Assembly: GCA_017549815.1 (NCBI GenBank)
Contig: JAFYNH010000006.1
Location: 1 to 64,000 of the forward strand
Length of the DNA: 64,000 bases
Direction of reading: 5' to 3'
Source of the DNA: Selenomonadaceae bacterium
GTDB taxonomy: Bacteria > Bacillota > Negativicutes > Selenomonadales > Selenomonadaceae
The translations under genes and the position numbers were made by a program. Shown one piece after another: positions 1 to 7,243 of this stretch; within the stretch, counting starts at the first letter, position 1, and each line of letters begins with the position of its first letter. Under the pieces are notes generated by a model. That model was not told where the DNA came from. It searched no databases and was given only the letters and a program-made list of their open reading frames with translations.

Positions 1-690
1 ATTATGACATTTGCGCCGCTGTTGCTGATAGTATCGTTACCTGCGCCAGAATCGATAGAAACGCTGTCTCCTAAGTTGGTAATGTAATCGTTATCTGCGC
101 CGCTACTGATTGTGACATTTGCGCCGCTGTTGCTGATAGTATCATTACCTGCGCCCGCGTCGATTGAGACACTCGCGCCCGTGTTGGAAATTTCGTCCGC
201 GCCGTTAAGTGCTTTAATTGTAACTTCGTTGCCTTCATTCTCAAGGTAGTCATTACCTGCGCCAGAATCGATAGAAACGCTATCGCTCAAATTGGCAATG
301 TAATCTTCATTTGCGCCGCCGCTAATTGTGACTTTCGTACCGCCGTTGGCAATAACATTGACGCCGTCGCCCATGTCTATTGAAACACTCGTACCCGTGT
401 TGACAATTTTATCCGAGCCGCCGAGTGCTTTGATTGTAACGTTGTTGCCGCTATTATCAATCGTATCGTGACCCGCGCCCGCGTCGATAGAAACGCTGTC
501 GCCTACGTTTGTAATGTAATCGTCCTCTGCGCCGCCGCTGATTGTGACTTTCGTGCCGCCGTTGCCGATAACGTCCGAACCTGCGCCCGCGTCGATTGAG
601 ACACTCGCGCCCGTGTTGACAATTTCGTCTTCGCCGCTGAGTGCTTTGATTGTAACTTTGTTGCCGCTGTTATCAATCGTATCGTCGTAA
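1..690 (-). repeat. 108-bp tandem coding repeat in alternating A/B form (216-bp higher-order unit)
   Basis: The codons for VTI recur at exactly 108-bp spacing (about 109, 217, 325, 433, 541 and 649). Alternate copies read VTISGG-like (A) and VTIKAL-like (B), so the true unit is 216 bp (72 residues). The repeats lie inside the RTX-like gene and are beta-roll turns. They continue past the left edge. Confidence 0.85.
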
Positions 691-3662
691 TTCGTGCCTG
701 TAATCAAAGTACTATTGGCGGAATTGTTTGTATATCTGATTTCGTTGCCGTCAACGCCGCCGCTATCTTCTTCGATTAAGCCATTAATAACAGTTACTGC
801 GCCCGTGAAGCCTTTCAAATCGATCGTGCCTCTGACCGCGTTGTTTTTCTTTATAGTGATTATGGAGCCGTCCCGCGTCGCAGTGAAAGAGTTGGGAATA
901 AGAATCGTATCGTTTTCCGTGAAGCCAATGATGACATCTTCGCCGAATTCAGCGTTATATGCGAAACAGTTCCCGCCTTGATCTCCAATTCTTCTCATGG
1001 TGTCATTGCCGCTACCGCCGATTATCGTTGAATTGTAGCTTGTAAAACTGATTGAGTCGTCACCCGCGCCCGCGTCTATAAAGTTAAGAGCATTGTGAGA
1101 TGCAATACTGTCATAATAATAAGCAAAAGTTATTGTGTCGTTATCGTTGCCGCTGTTAATCGTATTCTGACTACCAGTTACGCTTATGGTGTCTTTTCCT
1201 GCTCCCGTCTTGAATAAGCTCAGAAGACCGCCGGCTTTCAAATAATCGTCATCTGCGCCGAGATCTACATAATTCACGCCAATGTTGCTGTAAAGAATTT
1301 CGACGGAATCTTTTCCCGCGCCACCGTAAACGATATTCTCACTGTCGGTTATGACAGCGGAGTCGTTGCCGCCACCGAGCAAGAGAACATTTTCATTGCC
1401 AGCGACAGTCGCTAAGTCAATGCCGTTGCCGCCGACCAATGTATTATTTACCGCTTGCCAATCGAAGAAAATTTTATTGGTGCCGCTGTCGCCCGTGAGG
1501 ATTGTATTTTCCATGCCGCTTGTAATTGTTACGGAATTGGAGCCTGCGCCGACGTTGATATTGTTGTTATTGCCAGTGTTAGTGACTTCATCGTTACCTG
1601 CGCCCGCGTCAATGCTGTTGTTACTGCCGCTGACGTTGATTGAATCGGCTCCTGTGCCCGTCTTCAAAGTGTTGTTGTTACCAAGCCCGTCGATTTTCCA
1701 TGCATTGTTGTTAGTCGTGATATTTTGTTTAAAAGCTGAATTCGGAGTGTAGACATAATTTGTAGCCGCGCCGACGCTGTACTTTGCTTCTGTAGTTGTG
1801 GCGACGGGATTTTGTTTGGTATCGCCGACGTAATAGGTTGCGTTGCCCGACGAAAGACTAACCTTCGCGATCATCTCGGAAGGAACAAAAGTACCCTGCG
1901 TATCAAGGGCGGTCTGTTTTGCTAAGTAGCGAAGGAGCATATAACCGCCAGCGTAGGAGTAATCCTCTCCGGTGTATTCGTCAGTTAAATTTATAACCGA
2001 GCTTAAAGAGTCGGCATTTTTAGCGAGCTGTTTAATCGAATAGGTGCGCTTGTCGTCTATGCCGTGCGTGACTTCCGCCATGCCTTCTGATATAAAATTT
2101 GGCAAGTACGCAAAATAATTATCTTTAGCCGCCATAAGGGCATGAGTAAATTCGTGCGCAATAGTTCTGTCAAGGTAAACGAAAGTATTTTCTGCGCCGC
2201 CGTCAACGTCATTATAATTTACTAGGTCGTCGTAATAATCTTTGTTGATGATTAAATCAAGCTGGGTAGCTGCGCCAGAGACAGGAGAATAATAGTAACT
2301 TACAGCCGCCAACGCATTTGAGCCGCCTTCGATTTTATCGAAATGCAAGTTAATAACTAGGGGTGTGGCGTCGTCGTCAAGGAAACTATAACCGTAATCG
2401 AAATAATTGAGATTGAGGCTTTCCTTCATCCACCATTTATAAATCGAGGCGACAATGTATTTCTCATACTCGTTGCCCGTGTCGCTCGAAGAAGAATCGG
2501 TTCCCACGTCGTCAAATGAATCGAAAGTTTTAAGTACGGTATAACTTCCGTCCTTGTTTTTATAGCGTCTGTCGCAAACGTTCAGAGTTAAGCCGTTAAA
2601 CGTAAAGCTCATAAGTTCGGGATAAACCGACGCGACTTGCCCAACGATTGAACCTTGTTTAGCCGCCGTATTAGTCGAGACAAAATTGGCATCAGTATCA
2701 GTGCCGGAGACGATAAAGCCGCCGACGGGCACAGGGTCTGAAGGATTAATCGCCTTCGTCAGGTCGACTTTGATAACTTTATTGCCGCTGTAAGTCGTCG
2801 TGCCTTGCGTGTTGAAATAGTTATCGTTGCCGTCAAGAATAATGTTGCTTGCATTGGTTGCCGAGTCTGCATTGACAACGCCTCTACTCGACTTTGAAGG
2901 CGTGGGATTACCGGGCAAATCGCCGCTCGTCTGCGCGGTATCTTCTTCAACCCAAATTTCGTCGCCCGAACCTTTAACGTCGGTTTGAGTGATGGCGTCG
3001 CCGAGAGTGATAACGCTGGTGTTACCTCTCAAAATGTTTTTAGTGGCGTCGTAGTTTAAAAGGACTACGGACTTAACGGAGCTGTCGATAAAGATTGAGT
3101 TGTTACCGTTTGCAACGTCAATCGTGGCGGTCGCACCTTTAATCGTTATAAAGTTATTTCCTGCGCCCGCGTTGATTGAATCTTCGCCGCCCGAAATAAT
3201 TGTATCGTTGCCCGCCGTCGCCTTAATTATCCAGCCGTTAGTGCCCGTGTCGATACTTTGCGGAGCGTCGGTCATTGCCTCGTAGTAGTTGCCGTATTCG
3301 GGCACAATATTTGCCTTGCTTTTTTCTACGCCCGTACCGATAACCGCGCCGCTATCTAAGGTGATATTTGCGTCGGAGCCAGTAATCGCGCCCGTGTCGA
3401 TGTTATCTAAATCGATGCCGCACTTTTCCTTAAGAAAATTAATCCAACCGTTTGAAGAATCTGCTTCGTTGTAACTTCTGCAATCGCTGATGAAACTGTC
3501 GATTAAATCTTGGATACCATTAAAGTTCGAGCTTGCCTTTATTGCTTGGTCGAGAATGTCTTTGGCTAAAGCTTGTTTATTCGCTTCGCTCGTGCCGCTT
3601 GACTTAAAAGAATGGGTATCCAATGCCTCCATGAAATTTTTGATGACTTGTTGCGGTGTCAT
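1..3662 (-). CDS. RTX-like repeat protein with HEFTH zinc metalloprotease domain (3' end outside window)
   Basis: The reading frame is open from an ATG at 3662 (AAAGGAG ribosome site 9 nt upstream) to the left edge, giving 1,220 codons with no stop. There is no N-terminal signal peptide, which fits type I secretion through a C-terminal signal, but that end is not visible. Residues 1-120 are helical and polar. A first block of glycine/aspartate repeats of GAGNN or GGND type follows near 140-200. Around residues 503-507 lies HEFTH, with downstream glutamates in FISEGMAE, as in gluzincin-type zinc peptidases. From about residue 640 onward the protein is almost entirely DxGxGND-like beta-roll repeats, which in RTX proteins bind Ca2+. 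The C-terminal part has an exact 36-residue period. Likely role (inference): a calcium-stabilised secreted or surface protease. The substrate is unknown, and no type I transporter lies in the window. Confidence 0.85.
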   Translation of the reverse strand, partial: MTPQQVIKNFMEALDTHSFKSSGTSEANKQALAKDILDQAIKASSNFNGIQDLIDSFISDCRSYNEADSSNGWINFLKEKCGIDLDNIDTGAITGSDANITLDSGAVIGTGVEKSKANIVPEYGNYYEAMTDAPQSIDTGTNGWIIKATAGNDTIISGGEDSINAGAGNNFITIKGATATIDVANGNNSIFIDSSVKSVVLLNYDATKNILRGNTSVITLGDAITQTDVKGSGDEIWVEEDTAQTSGDLPGNPTPSKSSRGVVNADSATNASNIILDGNDNYFNTQGTTTYSGNKVIKVDLTKAINPSDPVPVGGFIVSGTDTDANFVSTNTAAKQGSIVGQVASVYPELMSFTFNGLTLNVCDRRYKNKDGSYTVLKTFDSFDDVGTDSSSSDTGNEYEKYIVASIYKWWMKESLNLNYFDYGYSFLDDDATPLVINLHFDKIEGGSNALAAVSYYYSPVSGAATQLDLIINKDYYDDLVNYNDVDGGAENTFVYLDRTIAHEFTHALMAAKDNYFAYLPNFISEGMAEVTHGIDDKRTYSIKQLAKNADSLSSVINLTDEYTGEDYSYAGGYMLLRYLAKQTALDTQGTFVPSEMIAKVSLSSGNATYYVGDTKQNPVATTTEAKYSVGAATNYVYTPNSAFKQNITTNNNAWKIDGLGNNNTLKTGTGADSINVSGSNNSIDAGAGNDEVTNTGNNNNINVGAGSNSVTITSGMENTILTGDSGTNKIFFDWQAVNNTLVGGNGIDLATVAGNENVLLLGGGNDSAVITDSENIVYGGAGKDSVEILYSNIGVNYVDLGADDDYLKAGGLLSLFKTGAGKDTISVTGSQNTINSGNDNDTITFAYYYDSIASHNALNFIDAGAGDDSISFTSYNSTIIGGSGNDTMRRIGDQGGNCFAYNAEFGEDVIIGFTENDTILIPNSFTATRDGSIITIKKNNAVRGTIDLKGFTGAVTVINGLIEEDSGGVDGNEIRYTNNSANSTLITGTNYDDTIDNSGNKVTIKALSGEDEIVNTGASVSIDAGAGSDVIGNGGTKVTISGGAEDDYITNVGDSVSIDAGAGHDTIDNSGNNVTIKALGGSDKIVNTGTSVSIDMGDGVNVIANGGTKVTISGGANEDYIANLSDSVSIDSGAGNDYLENEGNEVTIKALNGADEISNTGASVSIDAGAGNDTISNSGANVTISSGADNDYITNLGDSVSIDSGAGNDTISNSGANVI

Positions 3663-3713
3663 AATTCATCACTCCTTTGATTAACCAAAAAGAACCTTTA
3701 CCTATTAAAGCAT

Positions 3714-3742
3714 TTTATAATACTAAAGATGAACTTTGTCAA
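3714..3742 (-). promoter_or_regulatory. Sigma70-type promoter of the RTX-like metalloprotease gene
   Basis: On the minus strand a TTGACA (-35, 3742-3737) and TATAAA (-10, 3719-3714) are separated by 17 bp. They sit about 50 bp upstream of the ATG at 3662. Read by eye only. Confidence 0.6.
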
Positions 3743-3792
3743 ACGGTTAAGTTTACTTTTTGCGTTGGCGAATTCTTTACGAGGATTAAGCC

Positions 3793-3821
3793 TTGAAATT
3801 ATTTTAAGGTTGTGTTAGATT
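3793..3821 (+). promoter_or_regulatory. Promoter upstream of first terD gene
   Basis: TTGAAA (3793-3798), a 17-bp spacer and TAGATT (3816-3821) lie about 37 bp before the terD ATG at 3859. Together with the opposite promoter at 3714-3742 this is a divergent regulatory region between the RTX-like and Ter genes. Confidence 0.5.
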
Positions 3822-3858
3822 ATTTGAGGTTTCAGAAATTGTTAGGAGGAAATTTTTT

Positions 3859-4437
3859 ATGGCAATCAGTTTGAAAAAGGGTCAGAAAGTCGACCTCACG
3901 AAAACAAATCCCGGCTTGAAAGAAGTTTTAATCGGGCTTGGTTGGGATACGAACAAATATGACGGCGGCAAGGACTTCGATTTGGATTCTTCCGTTTTCC
4001 TTCTCGGCGCGAGCGGCAAAGTTGCAAGCGATGATGATTTCGTTTTCTATGGCAACCTCAAGCATAAGAGCGGCGCGGTTGAACATATGGGCGACAATCT
4101 CACGGGCGCGGGCGAAGGCGACGACGAGCAAATTAAAATCGACCTCAGCAAAGTTCCCGCCGAAGTTGAGAAAATTGACTTCACCGTTACGATTTACGAG
4201 GCTGAAGAACGCAAGCAAAACTTTGGACAAGTCGAGAATGCCTTTATTCGCGTCGTGAATCAGGCGACCAATGAAGAGCTTATCCGCTACGATCTCGGCG
4301 AAGATTTTTCTATCGAGACGGCAGTTGTTATCGGCGAACTTTATCGCAACAAAGGCGAATGGAAATTCAACGCCATTGGTTCGGGCTTTAGTGGCGGACT
4401 TGCTTCGCTCGGCAGAAACTACGGCGTAAACGTGTAA
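3859..4437 (+). CDS. terD: TerD family protein (copy 1)
   Basis: This 192-residue, single-domain protein covers the whole TerD family length. It contains the [10 protein letters not shown] start, GLGWD, DFDLD near residue 42, [15 protein letters not shown] followed by an acidic GEGDDE run, the [13 protein letters not shown] block and a C-terminal WKFNAIGSG. In the family, paired acidic motifs such as DFDLD and GEGDDE bind Ca2+. Ter proteins are linked to tellurite, phage and stress tolerance as cytoplasmic or membrane-associated metal-responsive scaffolds. The ATG follows AGGAGGAAA. It is near-identical in layout to the copy at 18759-19337. A promoter and a downstream terminator suggest it can be transcribed alone. 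Confidence 0.93.
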   Translation: MAISLKKGQKVDLTKTNPGLKEVLIGLGWDTNKYDGGKDFDLDSSVFLLGASGKVASDDDFVFYGNLKHKSGAVEHMGDNLTGAGEGDDEQIKIDLSKVPAEVEKIDFTVTIYEAEERKQNFGQVENAFIRVVNQATNEELIRYDLGEDFSIETAVVIGELYRNKGEWKFNAIGSGFSGGLASLGRNYGVNV

Positions 4438-4500
4438 CTAGGAACTAGGGACTGGGAACTAGGAATTAGTTCCTAAAAACTCGCTCCTAGTTCCTAGCCA
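4437..4500 (+). repeat. Heptanucleotide (GGAACTA-like) intergenic repeat with fold-back
   Basis: Degenerate 7-nt units (GGAACTA, GGGACTG, GGAACTA, GGAATTA) run from the terD stop and are then mirrored. CTAGGAACTAGG at 4438-4449 pairs perfectly with CCTAGTTCCTAG at 4486-4497. It is one of at least seven such intergenic sites in the window. Confidence 0.75.
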
Positions 4501-4502
4501 AG

Positions 4503-4540
4503 GAGTAGGGAATAGATTTTTGCTAATCCCTACTCTTTTT
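4503..4540 (+). terminator. Rho-independent terminator after terD copy 1
   Basis: GAGTAGGGA at 4503-4511 and TCCCTACTC at 4527-4535 form a perfect 9-bp stem, followed directly by five T. It lies 23 bp before the next gene, so it may attenuate rather than fully end transcription. Confidence 0.65.
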
Positions 4541-4562
4541 CTAACGAAAGGAGATTTGTAAA

Positions 4563-5174
4563 ATGGCTGTCAATCTTCAAAAGGGACAGAAAGTTTCGCT
4601 CAAAAAATCCAACGGTAAAAAACTTACGCGCCTTATGGTCGGACTCGGCTGGGACGCGGCTGATAAAAGCAACGGCGGCGGTGGTTTCTTCAGCAACCTG
4701 TTCGGCGGCGGCAAAAAAAATATTGACTGCGACGCCTCTGTTTTCCTCTGTCAAGGCGGAAAATTCGTCGATAAGGAAGACCTCGTTTATTTCGGCAACC
4801 TCGAACATAAAAGCCACGCCGTTAAACATATGGGCGACAACTTGACGGGTGAGGGCGAAGGCGATGACGAACAAGTTTTTATCGACCTTGACAAACTGCC
4901 GAGCCAATACGACAAGTTGATTTTCGTCGTCAACATTTATAAAGCCGTCGAGCGCAAACAACATTTCGGCATGATTAAGAACGCTTTTATCAGAATCATT
5001 GATGATGAAACCCGCGAGGAGCTTTGCCGTTTCAATCTTAGCGACGATTATAACGATATGCTTTCGATGATTGCGGGCGAAGTTTATCGCTACAAGGACG
5101 AGTGGAAATTCAACGCTGTCGGCTCCGGCACTACCGATACAGGGCTTAGCACTTTGGCGCAGAGGTTCGTATAA
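4563..5174 (+). CDS. TerD family protein with Gly/Phe-rich loop insertion
   Basis: This 203-residue TerD-domain protein starts at an ATG after GAAAGGAG. It shares KKGQ-type start, GLGWD, the GDNLTG plus GEGDDE acidic motif and the terminal WKFNAVGSG with the other copies, but it differs in two ways. A glycine-rich loop with GFFSNLFGGG replaces the YDGGKDFDL stretch before IDCDASVF. The acidic DFDLD motif is reduced to IDCD, so one Ca2+-ligand set may be altered (inference). It is the first gene of a tight cluster: a glycosyltransferase follows after 3 nt, then a nucleosidase-like protein and a Ca2+ pump. It may act as their regulatory or scaffold partner (inference). Confidence 0.88.
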   Translation: MAVNLQKGQKVSLKKSNGKKLTRLMVGLGWDAADKSNGGGGFFSNLFGGGKKNIDCDASVFLCQGGKFVDKEDLVYFGNLEHKSHAVKHMGDNLTGEGEGDDEQVFIDLDKLPSQYDKLIFVVNIYKAVERKQHFGMIKNAFIRIIDDETREELCRFNLSDDYNDMLSMIAGEVYRYKDEWKFNAVGSGTTDTGLSTLAQRFV

Positions 5175-5177
5175 GTC

Positions 5178-6287
5178 GTGGAAAATGCAACTAATAATCA
5201 GCACGTCACGGAGCCAACCTGCGCGGTTTCCGTGATTATCGCAATGTACAATGTGGAAAAATATATCGGCGAATGCTTGGAAAGTCTTTTGAATCAGACG
5301 ATGCAAGACTTTGAAGTTATTTTAGTTGACGATTGCTCAACGGATTTTTCGCGGGCAGTCGTCTACAGTTTTTTATCTAAGTTCAAAGGCAGATTAAAGC
5401 TGTTCAAGTTTAAAGAGAACACTGGTTTTCCCGGTATTCCCAGAAATTTTGCGTTGGGTAAGGCTCGCGGCAAATACGTTTATTTCCTCGACAGCGACGA
5501 CATTTTGACGGCGACAGCCCTTGAGGAACTCTATAACGTCGCGGAAAATTTTAATGCCGAAGTTGTTCACGTCGAGAAATTTTTTATGTTCAATGACGGG
5601 AACGACAAAGATACAGCTAAAGTTGCCAGCTTTCAGATAAGCGAATTTGTAACCGAGCCGACGCTTGAAACTTCCGACATTGGCGAACGCGTCACACGTT
5701 TTACACAATTTGGATATTTATGGTGGGCTTGCAACAAACTTTTTCTTAGAAAATTCCTTGTAGACAACGACATAAAATTTATTCCAGTAAAAATCTTTGA
5801 GGATATGCTTTTCGCGTTCAAGAGCATTATCAACGCCAAAAATTATGTGCGCGTCCCGTTTGTGAGCTATTACTATCGCATAAGAGAAAAATCTCTTTCG
5901 CACGAGGCTCGCGACTTTATTTCTTGTTTACAGACGACTATTGAAGTCTTCAGAGCATTGGATAACTTAATGGACACTCAAGAATTTTTTAAAGAGAATT
6001 ATCAATACAGATATAAAGTGTTGGATTTCTTTATGCAAATCCGCTTTGAAGTTACATCAAAAAATCTTTTCAGCGATAGCGATTTGCATCCAGCGGATCT
6101 CTTTAAATTCTTCCGTGAAAAATTTTTTGCTAGCAATTCGGTGGTCGACTACGCCGCTTTAACGGCTTATCTTTTCCTAAACGCTCATGTTTTTAAACTT
6201 TATACAATGCAACAGGCGGAAGAAATTGAAAATCTCAGGACGCAAGTCGACGAGCTGAAAAAAATAATTTTGGAGGCTGTACGTTGA
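5178..6287 (+). CDS. Family 2 glycosyltransferase
   Basis: This 369-residue protein has a GT-A fold. VSVIIAMYN near residue 18 opens the nucleotide-sugar site, VDDCSTD lies near 50-56 and DSDD at 105-108 is the metal-binding DxD element. The C-terminus (about residues 340-369) is a short heptad-like coiled coil (EEIENLRTQVDELKKI). The likely start is GTG at 5178, 3 nt after the TerD-like gene's stop, with a weak ribosome site, so translational coupling is plausible. The donor and acceptor sugars cannot be read from the sequence. It shares family and layout with the five-gene GT2 array at 11.2-16.2 kb but is more distant from those copies than they are from one another. Confidence 0.9.
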   Translation: MENATNNQHVTEPTCAVSVIIAMYNVEKYIGECLESLLNQTMQDFEVILVDDCSTDFSRAVVYSFLSKFKGRLKLFKFKENTGFPGIPRNFALGKARGKYVYFLDSDDILTATALEELYNVAENFNAEVVHVEKFFMFNDGNDKDTAKVASFQISEFVTEPTLETSDIGERVTRFTQFGYLWWACNKLFLRKFLVDNDIKFIPVKIFEDMLFAFKSIINAKNYVRVPFVSYYYRIREKSLSHEARDFISCLQTTIEVFRALDNLMDTQEFFKENYQYRYKVLDFFMQIRFEVTSKNLFSDSDLHPADLFKFFREKFFASNSVVDYAALTAYLFLNAHVFKLYTMQQAEEIENLRTQVDELKKIILEAVR

Positions 6288-7228
6288 GAAATTCGATAAT
6301 AAAAGTTTTGCTCATCGCGCTTGTTACGGCGACAACGCTTTGGGCGACGACTCCGACTTATGCACAAACTCAAAATATTGAGAACGCCGACAACATGGCA
6401 GACGTAGCGGGCAATTCCGCTGAAAAATTTTATTCCACATTGCCCAAAGCCAAAGGCGATTATAAAAGCCGCGTGCGCCCGATTTTAATTGAAGGCGCAA
6501 TGAACACCGAGACAGAAGTTTTAGTTCGCGCCTTGAAAAATCCCGTGACTTACAGCGAGTTGAATTATCTGTTCGTAGCGGGCACCTACAAAGATTATCC
6601 TGTCGTTGTCGTAAGAACGGAACAGGGTATGGCGAATGCGGCGGCGGCAACCGCTCTTGCGATTAAGAAATTTAATCCCGTCGCCGTTATCAATCAAGGC
6701 ACGTCGGGCGGGCAAGACCCCGCGTTGAATATCGGCGACATCGTTATTGGCTCGCGCAGTTTCGATTATACCGCAGTTAAGGTTGCTTACTCTGCAGCGG
6801 GCGAAGGAGCCGACTTGACTAATCAGGAAATGCGCGGTGTTTACTCTTATGACGCGGCGAGTGGCAAATTTCAGCCCTATAAAGAATACTTCCCCGATTC
6901 GACGCTTTTTAAAATCGCTCAGAATGTTGCCGACGCCAATAAAAATTTTAACGTTGTGACGGGCGTTATCGGCACAGGCAACACTTGGCTCCAAAACATT
7001 GACTATATAAATTTCCTGCATGAAACATACGGCTCAAGTTGCGAGGAAATGGAGACCAATGCCGTCGCGCAGATTTGCCAAAATGCGGACGTTCCGTTTA
7101 TCGGTATTCGCGTTCTGTCAGACAACATTACCAAAAGTCATGACTACGTTCCCGAAACGGGGAAAATTTGTCAAGATTTTGTTTTGCTCGTCGTGGAAGA
7201 ATATATCCGCGACCTTTTGAAAAAATAA
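6284..7228 (+). CDS. Exported MTA/SAH nucleosidase-like (purine nucleoside phosphorylase superfamily) protein
   Basis: The gene starts at TTG (6284) after GGAGG and overlaps the glycosyltransferase stop by 4 nt. The first ~27 residues form a signal peptide (MRNSIIKVLLIALV followed by a TYAQ cleavage region). The remainder resembles 5'-methylthioadenosine/S-adenosylhomocysteine nucleosidase: GAMNTETEV carries the N-terminal catalytic glutamate region, NQGTSGGQDPALNIGDIV matches the ribose/phosphate loop, SCEEMETNAVAQ carries the substrate-binding glutamate, and VLSDN carries the catalytic aspartate. MTA/SAH nucleosidases cleave adenine from MTA and SAH and are normally cytosolic. The signal peptide places this one outside the inner membrane, so scavenging of extracellular nucleosides is an inference. 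Length is 314 residues against about 230 for the cytosolic enzymes. Confidence 0.85.
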   Translation: MRNSIIKVLLIALVTATTLWATTPTYAQTQNIENADNMADVAGNSAEKFYSTLPKAKGDYKSRVRPILIEGAMNTETEVLVRALKNPVTYSELNYLFVAGTYKDYPVVVVRTEQGMANAAAATALAIKKFNPVAVINQGTSGGQDPALNIGDIVIGSRSFDYTAVKVAYSAAGEGADLTNQEMRGVYSYDAASGKFQPYKEYFPDSTLFKIAQNVADANKNFNVVTGVIGTGNTWLQNIDYINFLHETYGSSCEEMETNAVAQICQNADVPFIGIRVLSDNITKSHDYVPETGKICQDFVLLVVEEYIRDLLKK

Positions 7229-7243
7229 TTTGGAGGTTTTAAA

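Noticed and set aside
694-1752. Plus-strand open frames of 95 and 133 codons opposite the RTX-like gene
   Set aside because: They mirror the low-complexity repeat codons (Gly/Asp/Asn on the other strand read as Pro/Val/Ile/Ser), have no ribosome site and no recognisable domain.
4530-5306. Long minus-strand open frame of 258 codons over the second TerD gene
   Set aside because: The plus-strand frame is an unmistakable TerD protein; the antisense frame has the composition expected from its codon bias and no motifs.
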